Below, in pieces: positions 41,912-51,755 of a stretch of 64,000 bases of DNA. Under the pieces are notes generated by a model that saw only the letters and a program-made list of their open reading frames with translations, was not told where the DNA came from and ran no database searches. The stretch's first letter is position 1. Every line of letters starts with the position of its first letter. The position numbers and the translations under genes were made by a program. The stretch comes from Halalkaliarchaeum sp. AArc-CO (GTDB lineage: Archaea > Halobacteriota > Halobacteria > Halobacteriales > Haloferacaceae), in contig NZ_CP087723.1 of NCBI RefSeq assembly GCF_024972735.1, positions 1,488,001 to 1,552,000 of the forward strand. The letters are read 5' to 3'.

Positions 41912-43033
41912 ATGACGGTCGTCGGGGATTTACACGAGGAGTACGGGGCGACGGTCGGCGAGCGCGGCGGAACGGCGGTGGCGGAGGCGTACGGCCGACC
42001 CCAACGTGCGGCGCGGGCAGTCAGGAACGTGGTCGGCGCAATCGAGATGGGCTACGGCGTGGTCACCGTGTCGGGAGCGGATCGCTATGAATTCGTCGAC
42101 GACGCCGTTTCCAATCGAATCCCAGAGCGTGAGGAAAGGGGAGTGTACGCGCTTTTGCTCGACCCGCAAGGAACTGTGCAGACAGACATGTACGTGTACA
42201 ATGCCGGCGAGCGACTCCTGGTGTGTACGCCTCCGGGTCGAGCGGCCCCCCTCGTGGACGACTGGGGGGAGAAGGTGTTCATCCAGGACGTGGAGGTCCA
42301 CGACGCCACGGACGAATTCGGAATATTCGGAATTCACGGCCCCAAGGCGACCGAGAAAGTCGCCTCGGTGCTCGACGGTGGGTCGCCCCCGGAGGAGCCG
42401 CTGTCGTTCGTCCGCGGATCGATGCACGGGGCCGGCGTCACTGTCGTCGCCACGGACAACCCCCTGGGCGAGGAGGGATACGAGGTGCTCTGTACGGCAC
42501 CGAACGCACGTGAGGTGTTCGAAACCCTTCTCACCAGGGGACTCAATGCGGCCCCGTTCGGATACCGGAGCTACGACGTGCTGTCGCTGGAGGCGGGGAC
42601 CCCGATCTTCGAGACGGAACTTCAGGGCCGGGTCCCCAACGTGGCGGGAGTCAGGAACGGACTCGACTTCGAGAAGGGGTGTTACGTGGGACAGGAAGTG
42701 GTCTCGAAGATCGAGAACCGCGGTCGACCCAGCCGGCGTCTGGTCGGTTTGCTCCCCGACCGGTTCCCAGAATCGGCGATGGGCGAGGCGGAGACGCCGC
42801 CCATGTCCGGAGTGCCGGTTGCCGCCGACGGCGACACCGTCGGTGAAGTCACGCGTGCGACGCCGTGGTCCACGCTGGAACGTCCCCTTGCGCTGGCGCT
42901 CGTCGACTTCGACGCCGACGGGGATTTCACCGTCCGTCTCGGGGACGAGGAGATTCCCGCCGAACTCGCCTCGCTGCCGTTCCTCGAGGGATCAGCGCGA
43001 TCGGCCAGGCTGCCGGCGTATCCCGGGGAGTGA
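41912..43033 (+). CDS. ygfZ: YgfZ/GcvT-like folate-binding protein
   Basis: A 373-residue protein of the aminomethyltransferase fold. The YgfZ signature is present as KGCYVGQEVVSKIENRG, with its conserved cysteine. It lacks the catalytic features of a T-protein and, by family, supports iron-sulfur cluster assembly or repair using a folate or pterin. The window also holds a true gcvT, which makes the distinction clear. It meets the convergent reductase gene stop-to-stop with no gap. Confidence 0.87.
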   Translation: MTVVGDLHEEYGATVGERGGTAVAEAYGRPQRAARAVRNVVGAIEMGYGVVTVSGADRYEFVDDAVSNRIPEREERGVYALLLDPQGTVQTDMYVYNAGERLLVCTPPGRAAPLVDDWGEKVFIQDVEVHDATDEFGIFGIHGPKATEKVASVLDGGSPPEEPLSFVRGSMHGAGVTVVATDNPLGEEGYEVLCTAPNAREVFETLLTRGLNAAPFGYRSYDVLSLEAGTPIFETELQGRVPNVAGVRNGLDFEKGCYVGQEVVSKIENRGRPSRRLVGLLPDRFPESAMGEAETPPMSGVPVAADGDTVGEVTRATPWSTLERPLALALVDFDADGDFTVRLGDEEIPAELASLPFLEGSARSARLPAYPGE

Positions 43034-44203
43034 TCAGGAGAACAGCCGTCTGAGGTGTTCCCGGGAGAAAAACGACGTCGGTCGGTCCATGTGGACGCCG
43101 ATCTCACCCGACAGCGCCCACAGTCCGGCCCGCTGAACCGGTTCGGGCAGCGAATACGCCCGCCTGATCAGCGATCCGAGGCGGATTTCCCGGCCGAGCT
43201 CTTCCCGCCAGGCCCGTTCGTACGCCGACAGCGTCGACGGATCCGCTGGATCGATCGTCTCGGCTGCGATGTCGGCAGCCGTCATTCCGTAGAGTATCCC
43301 GCCGCCTGTGAACGGCTTCGTCTGGGCGGCCGCGTCACCGAGGAGGAACACCCGGTCTGTCGTCGTTCGGGCTGGTGGCCCGATCGGTATCGCGCCCGAA
43401 CAGAACCGCTCGGTTTCGACGCCGTAGCCGTCGACGAGTCGATCGAACCGGCTTTTCACGTCCTTGCCCGGTGGGGCGGCCAGGCCGTACTCGACGCCGG
43501 CCTCGCCCCGTGGGATCCGCCAGGAGAAAAACGTCGGTGCCGTCAGGTGGACGTTGACGAAGTCTCCGTGGTCGGGTTCCTCATCGAATGCGAGCACGCC
43601 GTGCAGCGTCTCTTCGGGCTCCGGGAGCCCCACCGCTCGACGGACTCTCGAGGTCGGCCCGTCACACCCGGCGACGATGCGGGCTTCGAACGTCCGTTCG
43701 ACACCGCCGTTCCCGTCGCCGCGGTTCCCGTCCCCGTCGTTCCCATCGCCGTCGTTCCCATCGCCGTCGTTCCCATCGCCGTCGTTCCCGTCACCGCCTA
43801 CGCTTGCAGTGAGAACGACCCGGTCCGGTCGCTCGTCGACATCGGTCACCGTGTGGTGCTCCCGGACGTCCGCACCTGCCTCTCTGGCGCAGTCCGCGAG
43901 CGTTCGATCCAGCTCGACGCGGTCGATCACGTTCGAAACCTCCTCGCGTTTGTAAAACCTGTAGGCGTCCGTTTTTGGCCCACCGACGTGGAAGTCCGCA
44001 CCGTAGATCCGGTTTTGCAGGAGACGATCGACTGCCTTCTCGGGGACGTACTCCCACAGGTCCGTCGAGACGTGTCCCGAACAGGCCAGCGGTGATCCGA
44101 TCTCTCCGCTTTCCAGCGCGAGGACATCGAGTCCGGCCTCGGACGCCCGACGGGCGTACCGGGCGCCGGGAGGGCCGACGCCGACGACCGCAACGTCGTA
44201 CAT
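43034..44203 (-). CDS. Geranylgeranyl-reductase-family FAD protein
   Basis: A 389-residue flavoprotein. The Rossmann FAD motif is VAVVGVGPPGARYARRA at the N-terminus, and the second FAD motif is FLLGDAAAQTKPFTGGGIL. It belongs to the geranylgeranyl reductase family, whose archaeal members saturate isoprenoid chains of membrane lipids; relatives act on other substrates. A low-complexity insertion of Gly-Asp-Gly-Asn-Asp units (about residues 137-166) sits between the two halves, encoded by a 15-bp minisatellite. The insertion is unlikely to be catalytic. Confidence 0.85.
   Translation of the reverse strand: MYDVAVVGVGPPGARYARRASEAGLDVLALESGEIGSPLACSGHVSTDLWEYVPEKAVDRLLQNRIYGADFHVGGPKTDAYRFYKREEVSNVIDRVELDRTLADCAREAGADVREHHTVTDVDERPDRVVLTASVGGDGNDGDGNDGDGNDGDGNDGDGNRGDGNGGVERTFEARIVAGCDGPTSRVRRAVGLPEPEETLHGVLAFDEEPDHGDFVNVHLTAPTFFSWRIPRGEAGVEYGLAAPPGKDVKSRFDRLVDGYGVETERFCSGAIPIGPPARTTTDRVFLLGDAAAQTKPFTGGGILYGMTAADIAAETIDPADPSTLSAYERAWREELGREIRLGSLIRRAYSLPEPVQRAGLWALSGEIGVHMDRPTSFFSREHLRRLFS
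43709..43798 (-). repeat. 15-bp minisatellite inside the flavoprotein gene
   Basis: Six units start at 43709, 43724, 43739, 43754, 43769 and 43784, each beginning GTTCCC on the plus strand. On the minus strand they encode Gly-Asp-Gly-Asn-Asp/Arg. All are in frame, so gain or loss of units keeps the reading frame. Confidence 0.9.
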
Positions 44204-44258
44204 AGCAGTTTCTCGACCCAGATCGGTAAATAGCTTATCAGAGGACCGCCATCGGATT

Positions 44259-45362
44259 TCAGACGATTGCGAGGCCGCGAACGGGGCCGCCTTCGAGGAG
44301 ATCCTCCCAGGTTACGTCGTCGTTCTCCCCGACGGAGGGGGGCCCGGAGACGCTTGCGGCGGGGATCTCACAGCGCTCCCAGCTATCGCCGGCATCGCCA
44401 GTTCGGGAGAGGCCGCCGTCGCAGGCGGCGTACAGCTCGCCCGGCTCTGTTCCCGACGCCAGTACCGGCCGCCTGGCCCCCTCGCCAGTGTCGAGTTCGG
44501 GGCTGTCCAACCGCGTCCACTCGTCGCCACTAGTTGTGCCGTCGTCTTCTCCCACTCCCCTTTCCTCCTGCTCGACGGCGCCAGTCGACCCTTTCCGATA
44601 GAGATAGCTCGGTCCCGTCCGGTGGGCGTTGCGGGCGGTGCTCGCGGTGGACATGACGACCGTGTCTGGATCCCCCGGATCGACCGCCAGCCCCCAGCAG
44701 TATCGGTGTTCGAGACCGTCGTGTCGCTGTTTCCACGTGTGACCGGCGTCCTGGCTTTCGGCATAGCCGTCCCCGGCCGCGCTGTAGACGCGTTCCGGGG
44801 CGTCCGGATGCGTCGCTATCGTGTGGTTGTCTCGTCTGGCTCCGGGCGGCCGGTCGTCCCACGTTTCACCGCCATCTCGGGTGACCACGAACGCGCCCGC
44901 CTCGATCCCGATGTACCAGGTGTCCGGATCGGCGGGGGCCGGTTCGATCCACCGGACGTGATGTGTGTCGGGCCGCGGTGGGAACGACCACCGGGACGCC
45001 GAGGGGAGGTCTGTGAGTCCCTCCAGATGATCCCAGGTGTTGCCGCCGTCAGTGGATCGGTAGATCCGGGACGGCTCCGTGCCCGCCCAGACAGTGTCGG
45101 AATCGTGGTTGGATATCCCCAGGGCAGTGACTGCGGCCGGTTCGATCTCTCCGCCGATCCGTTCGAACGTTTCTCCGGCGTCTGTCGACCGCCACAGCCC
45201 GGAGTCGAACGTTCCGGCGAACACCCGATCGGGAGCCGACGACGAGACGGCCACACATTCGACACGTTTGTCCGCTAACCGGACCGCGGCGGCGGTGTCC
45301 TCCGACGTGATTCCCTCGGCAAGGAGGAGCCTGTCGGCGGTCGCGACGTAGGCTGTAGTCAT
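44259..45362 (-). CDS. Asp-box (BNR/sortilin-like) beta-propeller protein
   Basis: A 367-residue repeat protein with at least five Asp-box motifs (for example STDAGETFE, STDGGNTWD, TRDGGETWD, SQDAGHTWK, TGDAGDSWE). Such boxes mark sialidase/Vps10/YCF48-type propellers, but the sialidase catalytic arginines cannot be recognised, so I do not call it a glycosidase. No signal peptide is evident. The ATG at 45362 has a TATA-like TTTATAC near 45381-45388. The frame continues upstream into unrelated Arg-rich sequence that shadows FAU-1. Confidence 0.82.
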   Translation of the reverse strand: MTTAYVATADRLLLAEGITSEDTAAAVRLADKRVECVAVSSSAPDRVFAGTFDSGLWRSTDAGETFERIGGEIEPAAVTALGISNHDSDTVWAGTEPSRIYRSTDGGNTWDHLEGLTDLPSASRWSFPPRPDTHHVRWIEPAPADPDTWYIGIEAGAFVVTRDGGETWDDRPPGARRDNHTIATHPDAPERVYSAAGDGYAESQDAGHTWKQRHDGLEHRYCWGLAVDPGDPDTVVMSTASTARNAHRTGPSYLYRKGSTGAVEQEERGVGEDDGTTSGDEWTRLDSPELDTGEGARRPVLASGTEPGELYAACDGGLSRTGDAGDSWERCEIPAASVSGPPSVGENDDVTWEDLLEGGPVRGLAIV

Positions 45363-45430
45363 TACACGAGAATGAGGGTTGAGGCGTATAAATAGCGTCG
45401 GCGGAACCACTGACGGAGAGCGGCCGGACG

Positions 45431-46984
45431 TTATAACGCGTTTTCGAGGGCAGTCGCCACCGCGCGCGCCTTCTCGGCCAGTTCGGCCGGCACGTTTCCG
45501 GCCGCCTCGGCCGCGTCGAGTTCGTCGTCGTCCACCCGTTCGACGGTACCGTCGCGGTGTTTTACGACGTCGACGTGGAGATCGACGTACCGGATCGCCC
45601 CCGGAAAAATTTCGACCGGCGTACAGACGTTGACGTACGTCCCCTTCGGTGTCCCGGAATCGTCCCGATAGGTCGTCGGATACCACCACCGGCCCTCGCG
45701 GAACTTCGTCACCGCGACGTCGCCATCCTCGCGGGCGACTCCGAGGCCATCGTAGCTCCCCCGTCCAGTCATCTTTCGCTCGACAGTGACGGTTCCGTCC
45801 GATTCGAGCTCGGTTACAGTACCGGTCCCGAGCGTGATCAACCGTCCGTCAGGCTTCCCGTGTTCGATCCGGATTTCGTCGTCCTCGTGGGGGCCGAATT
45901 GCCCGGTCACTGTTCGGAAGGGGAACTCGTCGTCATCCACCGGGTCACAAAGCGCCTCGACGAAGTCGACGCCTGCCCCCGCCTCGTCCGATCCTGCCTT
46001 GATGCGGTGATGTCCCGGCATCGTGGTGGTTACGTCCCTGCGGCGGTCGTCGAGGCCGAACCGTGACTCCCGACCGAACCACAGCCAGGCGCCGGCCCCG
46101 GGAGATGCGAGCGCCTCCGGGCGTACAGTATCAACTGTCGGTCCTTCGGACCCCCCGGTGTCGTCGGACGGGTTCGAGTCTCCCGGAGACAGGGACCCCT
46201 CGAGCGCGTCGGCCCGTTCGATTGCCCGTTGGAGTCCAGCCTCCAGGGCGTTCATCTCCAGTTCTGTCGCAGCGTGGGTCCATTGCAACCCCCATCCCTC
46301 CGGCGGCTCCAGTCCGAGCAGGTCGGTCATTCCGGCGAGTTCACGGGCGGCCTGATCGTCGTGGGTGTCGACTGTCGTTCCCTCCCGCCCCCGCTCGAGG
46401 ACCGCGACCCCGCCGTAAGCCCGGATCGTGGTGTCCAACTCGGGACGGCGACTGGTCCAGGGGGGCGACGACGCCGTAACCTGCACCCGGAATTCGTCGC
46501 CCACAGAGAGGTGTTCGTGGGCGTTGTCGTACGGTAAATACCCCTCACTCGCCAGGTGATCCGTCGTCATCGGGCCGCCGGTGTCAGTGTTGTTTTCGTC
46601 GCCGGACCCGATCGTCAAATCGACGACTGCGCCGCTGCCGAGGGTTTCTGTGACTCGGCCGCGAAAAACCGATCCTCGGGGTGTCGGATCTCCCCACGAT
46701 AAGGTGTCACGTGACAGTGTGTCGAGGATCGTTTCTCGGACAGCGGTCACGGCCTCGGGATCGCCTTTAACGCCAATACCCTGTCGGTCGTCGGTCGTTT
46801 CCACCGCGGCTTCGTGACCTGCCGCGGGAAAATCCTCGTCGAACCGCCGATCGATCGGTCCGGATACGCCGACGACCTCGAACCCCGATCGGAGAAACAG
46901 CTGGGTCAGTGCCGTCGAATAGATCCCCCGTATGCGTACGTTCACGTTCTCGCCATCCGGCGAACCGTTGCCGTCACCGCTCAT
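45431..46984 (-). CDS. Probable ribonuclease/RNA-binding protein FAU-1
   Basis: A 517-residue protein of the archaeal FAU-1 (AU-binding) family. The central part is an S1-like RNA-binding domain (VFRGRVTETLGSGAVVDL), the middle resembles RNase E/G, and the C-terminus is a DUF402 domain (KGTYVNVCTPVEI). Family members bind AU-rich RNA and have RNase activity. Haloarchaeal acidic insertions (about residues 260-285) make it longer than thermophile versions. ATG 46984 is used; ATG 47005 is seven codons upstream. Confidence 0.87.
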   Translation of the reverse strand: MSGDGNGSPDGENVNVRIRGIYSTALTQLFLRSGFEVVGVSGPIDRRFDEDFPAAGHEAAVETTDDRQGIGVKGDPEAVTAVRETILDTLSRDTLSWGDPTPRGSVFRGRVTETLGSGAVVDLTIGSGDENNTDTGGPMTTDHLASEGYLPYDNAHEHLSVGDEFRVQVTASSPPWTSRRPELDTTIRAYGGVAVLERGREGTTVDTHDDQAARELAGMTDLLGLEPPEGWGLQWTHAATELEMNALEAGLQRAIERADALEGSLSPGDSNPSDDTGGSEGPTVDTVRPEALASPGAGAWLWFGRESRFGLDDRRRDVTTTMPGHHRIKAGSDEAGAGVDFVEALCDPVDDDEFPFRTVTGQFGPHEDDEIRIEHGKPDGRLITLGTGTVTELESDGTVTVERKMTGRGSYDGLGVAREDGDVAVTKFREGRWWYPTTYRDDSGTPKGTYVNVCTPVEIFPGAIRYVDLHVDVVKHRDGTVERVDDDELDAAEAAGNVPAELAEKARAVATALENAL

Positions 46985-47053
46985 GAAATCCCCTCGGAGG
47001 GGCACGGTGAAACGTTTTCCGTGTCGTGTCCGGCGACGAACTGTTTCTCTGGG

Positions 47054-47446
47054 CTACTGGCCGAACGCGTCGCGAATGATTCGCCCGTGATCGAAGCCTG
47101 TTTCGGGGAGTTCCCTAGGAGCGAACGTGTTCACCCGGCGTGCCTCCTCACGGGGCTCCGGCGTCGCGTTACCCACCGGCAAACAGCGATAGGCTGCGCT
47201 GACGTTTCCTCGCTCGTCCCGGTCTGGATCGTCGTATAGGCCGACGAACTCCTGGACTGTCACGTCGATCCCGACTTCTTCCGCTACTTCACGAACGCAG
47301 GCTTCCCTGGCCGTCTCACCGGGTTCGACGAGGCCGCCCGCGAGAACCCAGTGTCCGTCGAACGGCGGGTGATCTCGTTCGAGGAGAAGTACCTCACCGT
47401 CGATATCGATCACGGCATCGCTGGCCAACGCTCTGATCTCGACCAT
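47054..47446 (-). CDS. NUDIX hydrolase
   Basis: A 130-residue NUDIX protein. The box G-x5-E-x7-REUxEExGU is complete: GLVEPGETAREACVREV, then AEEVGI. Members hydrolyse nucleoside diphosphates linked to another moiety, often as sanitising enzymes; the substrate here is unknown (an ADP-ribose or mutT-like role are options). It lies upstream of the FAU-1 gene on the same strand, 69 bp away. Confidence 0.92.
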   Translation of the reverse strand: MVEIRALASDAVIDIDGEVLLLERDHPPFDGHWVLAGGLVEPGETAREACVREVAEEVGIDVTVQEFVGLYDDPDRDERGNVSAAYRCLPVGNATPEPREEARRVNTFAPRELPETGFDHGRIIRDAFGQ

Positions 47447-47679
47447 GTGAGAGCCTATGGGTCGTCTGTGTTTGTAGCTATCCCCAAGTTGGAGTTGAGA
47501 CTACAGCGGGATTAGCGGGGCTGTGATGCGTGGTTTCAGCCGAATCGATGAGCAGAAACTGATTCAGATCGCTTTCTGACCGGACGTTATAGTTGGATAG
47601 TCAACTCATCCGGAGTGTTTCCGAGACCGCGGGTAGTGTAGCCACTTAGACGTCGCGCTACCACGGTTAGAGATCCTCG

Positions 47680-49355
47680 CTATCCGATGCCGGTCTCCTT
47701 CTTCAACAGCGTAAGCGTGTTGTCGGCCGTTACGATCGGCGAATGTTCATACTCACCGGTCAACTCGACCTGTACCAGCAAATCGACTGCTCGCCAGATA
47801 GAGTACAGCAGACACGCAAACGCGAAGTAGAAAAAGCGAAGCCCAAAATTCTTCGAGGTCGTCGCAGCCATGAACCGCCAGATCGATTTGTACCCGCTCT
47901 CTATCTCCCAGCGGTAGCCGTACTCAGTGAGGTGCCCGCTCCCTCGATTCGTCATGAACACTGAATACTGCCGGTGGTCGTCGTGCTCGGAGTCTTCTTT
48001 CCGGCGGTAGATCAGCGTCGTCTCGTGCCACTCGTTCTTGCCCAGATGGAGCTTGCAGTCGGTTTCATACCGGTCTTGGCCCCGCTGGAGTAACCGCTTG
48101 GCCTGGGCTTTCTCGCTGGTCTGCATCCGCTTGGGAACGACGTAGGAGAGTCCACGCTGGCTGATCATCTCCAAGACGTGCTGACTGTCGAACTCCCGGT
48201 CCATTAGCACGTTATCGACGTGGACGAGCCCTTCAGTCGAACCAGCAAGTCCTCGACTATCTCCTTGCGTGACTCGTCTTTCCGTACCGGACGGGCATCA
48301 AGGACGAGTGGGACAGCGTTGCCGACCAACTGGACTGTCGCCCATTGGTAGGCGTATTCGTCGTTCTTCTCCTTCGTCCCGATTATCTCGTCTTCGTGGC
48401 CCGTTCGGTCACCTGTGAAGGGATCGGCTCCAGTGATATCGATCGCTACGATCCCGGCACGATAGAACGCCTCCGTCGCTGCGACCTCTTCTAAGAGTCG
48501 GCCCGCCGCTTGCCGATACATCTCTCGAATCTGTTCGATCGAGAGATCACGAAGATGGTCACGATGCGCGTGTCCCATCGGAGTCCGGTCACGAGTCGAC
48601 TCGTGGATGAAACTGCGAGCTCCCTCGTTCGCGGCGAGATTCTCTCGCAACCCCAGATACGTTTGCAAGTCCCAAAACGCATTCTCGTGGATCTCACAGC
48701 CCTCACCACGATTAAGCGAGAACGCGGGGACGATGATGCGGCTGACGTGGTCGGTGATCTTGCTCGCCTGATCGAGAACGTCTCCATCGTCTGGCTCCGG
48801 CTGACCGGATTCAGTATCGTGGTGCCGGAGGGTTCGATCCGGTTCACGCGGGACCGTGATACCCGCGATCTGAGCGGTGATGAGGATCGTTCGAGCAACC
48901 GTTTTGATAGTCCCGCGGAGATCTTCCGTGAAGCGTGTGTGCCAACTTCGCCACAGCGTTGACTGATTGGGTATCGACTCGATGCCCAGTTGCTCACGGA
49001 TATCAGATCGACGTTTGAGGTACTCAACGAGTGCAGTCTCGTGGTCCCATCCGTGGAGTTCCTTCAGCACGAACAGGCGAAAGAGCGTGGCCATCTCATA
49101 GCGTGTCGAGTTCGCGTATCGATCGTGAGGGTTGAATCGAAAGTAGGCCAGCGGAACCGTACAGACGAACAGCTCAACTGAGGTATGGGCGTCGTGATCG
49201 AACCACGCTTCCGAAACAGTACGAACGTCCGACTCCAGTCCGGCTAGCGAACCTCGGTCATACAACGGTGTCGAGTCGTACACCGGCCACTCGACGTGCG
49301 GTTTTCGGGCGATCCAACGAAAGACATTCCGGCGAGACGCACAGGTTGGTGCCAC
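47680..49355 (-). pseudogene. Frameshifted IS4-type DDE transposase
   Basis: Two overlapping minus-strand frames make one transposase. The N-terminal part (49355 to 48204) contains the first catalytic aspartate in VAIDITGADPF. The C-terminal part (48210 to 47680) contains the second (LMDREFDS) and the glutamate (YRWEIESGYKSIW). Near 48212-48222 the frame must move back by one base so that LVRLK continues as GLVHVDNVLMDREF, so a single-base loss is likely. The combined product would be about 560 residues. The element family is probably an IS4-like haloarchaeal ISH type; I could not find terminal inverted repeats. Confidence 0.8.
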
Positions 49356-49420
49356 TGTGAGACGCTGGACACGTCACGGCCAAGAACTCGTTCTCTTCGA
49401 CAGACAGTCAAGAGAGCAGC

Positions 49421-50305
49421 CTACAGGTGGCCGTATCCTATGCGTTCGAGTTCTGCTTCCAGTTCGACGTGCATCGCTTCGACAGTCTCCTCGTCGAAAT
49501 GCTGCCCTGTCATCGCCCCCGATATCTCCGCGATTTCAGCGTGCCACTCGCGTACTGCGTCCGCAAGGGCCGCGAGGAGTTCTCCTTCCGTCTTGTCTGC
49601 TCCATCAACTTCCTCAACGACCTGCCACCCCGGCTGGAAGTTTTCGAGGACGTATCCCCTCTCTTCGAACTGAATCGCGAACCGTTCGCAGACCGCCCCG
49701 AATCCGGTTTCGAGACTGAGCAGTGGTATGACGTGGACGATACCATCTCGCTTCTCCAACTCACGCAGATCCGCAACGGGAACAGCAGTTTCAGGGAGCA
49801 CCGAATAGAGTGGGTCAGGGAGAGGCGAATCGCTTTCAGCGGCTCCTGGTGCGTCGTACTGGTCGTCGATGGACTCGCCTTTCTCTTTCACACCCTCTGG
49901 TGGTTTGTCGCTCGGCTCATCGCTGAGAATCTCTTTCAAGATTGCGTAGAACCGCCATTCGTCGCCGTAGTCATAGAGGTAGCAGATACGGTCATACTGT
50001 TCGAGGCCGAGCTGGCGAGTCATCTCGCCGATCGTCACCTCGTCAGCGTTCTCAATCCGTTCCGTACGCAATACCGGATCACCACCAAGCGACTCCTCGT
50101 ACTCCTGCGGGCACTGGTATTTGACGGCGCTATCCCAATAGTCTTCATCCTCCCCGACGAACCAGAGGTGGCCCTGATCGAGTCCGACCGCAGGGTTGAT
50201 CGCCGACTGAAATTCGGAGATCGTTCTGTCCGCACCAACGACGATATCCCGCCACAGCGACGTCGGGTCGGGGTCGAATTTGACGCGAAAGCGGTAGGCA
50301 GTCAT
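49421..50305 (-). CDS. pRiA4b ORF-3-family protein
   Basis: A 294-residue protein. Its N-terminal half matches the plasmid pRiA4b ORF-3 (IS1096 TnpR-like) domain: YRFRVKFDPDPTSLWRDI, SEFQSAINPAVGLDQGHLWF, and the terminal strand YLYDYGDEWRF. This domain is often carried by mobile or accessory DNA and its function is unknown. The C-terminal 120 residues are helical and acidic. The ATG overlaps the stop of the upstream gene (ATGA), so the two are coupled. Confidence 0.8.
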   Translation of the reverse strand: MTAYRFRVKFDPDPTSLWRDIVVGADRTISEFQSAINPAVGLDQGHLWFVGEDEDYWDSAVKYQCPQEYEESLGGDPVLRTERIENADEVTIGEMTRQLGLEQYDRICYLYDYGDEWRFYAILKEILSDEPSDKPPEGVKEKGESIDDQYDAPGAAESDSPLPDPLYSVLPETAVPVADLRELEKRDGIVHVIPLLSLETGFGAVCERFAIQFEERGYVLENFQPGWQVVEEVDGADKTEGELLAALADAVREWHAEIAEISGAMTGQHFDEETVEAMHVELEAELERIGYGHL

Positions 50306-51273
50306 CCTTGCATCTCCGTACCTGTGCGGAAGCTGGTGAGCTCGTCGATACGCTGCTCGAGCTCCTCGATCTCCGCTCGTAGCTGGTTCGCTTCATCGTC
50401 CTTGCTGGCAGCAAGGCGGTCTTTCAACCCCTGCAATCGGGAGTCTTTGACGTCTTCATCGACCTCCGCTTTGCGAACGTATTCGCTTTCTTCGACTTCG
50501 TACACATCGGATTCGGAGAGCGTGGTGACTTCCAGCGCTTCATCGACTTTCGAGCGATCGACGCTCAGCACACGTTCGCGGTCGATGCCAGCGTTCTCGA
50601 GGCGTTCCAGCACCTCCTCGTCGTCTTTGAGCGAGCGGTTGCGGCGACTCGTCCGCTGGACGGAGCCGTACTGCCCGGAAACCGGACGGTCGTGATGAAG
50701 CCGAGCGAGGAGGACATCCGCGATCTCCTTGCGGAATTCGTTAGCATCTCGCTGGACATCCGAAAGCAGGGTGTAGAGATTCACCAACGCGTCGGTCTCC
50801 AGTTCAGAGAGAGTAGTCACATCGTGGCGTTCGAGTGCATCGATGAGGAGAAGTGCATCCGAGTAGACATCAAGTCCGTCGGGTTCAGTTCGTTCCTCGT
50901 CCGTAGATTCCTGTTCCGCGCCCACCACCTGCGTTGCCGTCGAAACCTCCGATTGTGTGATGATGCCAGCGTCCTTATCAACCTCGAACCGTGGATGGAC
51001 ACTCCATACCGCCGGGTATGGGTCGGCATCCGGCGGGAGACGGTCAAGATCAAACCCGTCGGGAGAATCCTCGATTCGTCGATAGAGCGTTTCGAACTGG
51101 TCGCGTTGGAGCGGTCGCGTCTCGTCTCTGTCTTCGAACTGAATGATGACGCGAGCGTCCTGCACGTCAGTAATACGAAATCGCTGATGGGAGAGCGGCG
51201 TGATGAGCGTCGCGCTCTCGGGAAGGTCGTCGAGTTCGTCGAGAAGCGTGTGCCAGCTGGCGGTGAAAGACAT
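50302..51273 (-). CDS. Uncharacterised accessory protein with C-terminal coiled coil
   Basis: A 323-residue protein. The first 110 residues look like a small beta-rich domain (SATLITPLSHQRFRITDVQD). The middle is helical (DALLLIDALERHDVTTLSEL) and the last 60 residues form a coiled coil (LRAEIEELEQRIDELTSF). No nuclease, ATPase or membrane motif is recognised. It overlaps the pRiA4b ORF-3 gene by four bases and is divergent from the next gene, so the pair may act together. Codon use is less GC-rich than in the core genes. Confidence 0.72.
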   Translation of the reverse strand: MSFTASWHTLLDELDDLPESATLITPLSHQRFRITDVQDARVIIQFEDRDETRPLQRDQFETLYRRIEDSPDGFDLDRLPPDADPYPAVWSVHPRFEVDKDAGIITQSEVSTATQVVGAEQESTDEERTEPDGLDVYSDALLLIDALERHDVTTLSELETDALVNLYTLLSDVQRDANEFRKEIADVLLARLHHDRPVSGQYGSVQRTSRRNRSLKDDEEVLERLENAGIDRERVLSVDRSKVDEALEVTTLSESDVYEVEESEYVRKAEVDEDVKDSRLQGLKDRLAASKDDEANQLRAEIEELEQRIDELTSFRTGTEMQG

Positions 51274-51380
51274 ATACGATGGTTGTGATCCATTCCGACT
51301 AAATCTTGTTCACGACGCGGCTACTGGCAGACAGTCTCTGTAACAGACACCCTGATACGTGGCTCTTCGAAATTACCGAT

Positions 51381-51740
51381 ATGGCTAATACGTACGCACT
51401 CCGTGTTCAGGTCGAGTCACACGAGTACGACGGCGAGTTCTATCTCGTCGGCGACGGATACGGAACCCCAGCAGACGTGTTAGACAACGTCGCTGCCGAC
51501 CATCTCTTGCGGATCGCGAATGCGCCACGTATCGAAGAGTACCTGCTCGACGTGCTGAAGCACGGGGAGAATACAAGTAAAGCCGAATATGAGGCGACAG
51601 ACAGCGATGTCGAATGCTGGATTCACGTCGACGTCTCCTACCGGAGATACGCCTTCGGTGTCGGAGACAGAGTATTCGAGTTCTCAAGCGAACCGAGCAA
51701 AAGCGAAATCGCATCGACTGTCACGCAACTCCAGTCGTAA
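51381..51740 (+). CDS. Uncharacterised small accessory protein
   Basis: A 119-residue soluble protein with alternating strands (YALRVQVESHEYDGEFYLVG and VECWIHVDVSYRRYAFGVG) suggesting an all-beta or alpha/beta sandwich. No motif is recognised. ATG 51381 is preferred; the 25 codons ahead of it lack haloarchaeal composition. It is divergent from the 323-residue gene across about 107 bp and converges on the 302-residue gene. Confidence 0.68.
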   Translation: MANTYALRVQVESHEYDGEFYLVGDGYGTPADVLDNVAADHLLRIANAPRIEEYLLDVLKHGENTSKAEYEATDSDVECWIHVDVSYRRYAFGVGDRVFEFSSEPSKSEIASTVTQLQS

Positions 51741-51755
51741 GCTATTGACTCTCGT

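Noticed and set aside
43709..43798. Repeat array as a possible CRISPR
   Set aside because: Units are 15 bp, contiguous and in coding frame, with no spacers.
48204..48230. Programmed -1 frameshift in the transposase
   Set aside because: No convincing slippery heptamer or downstream structure is seen; a single-base loss explains it more simply.
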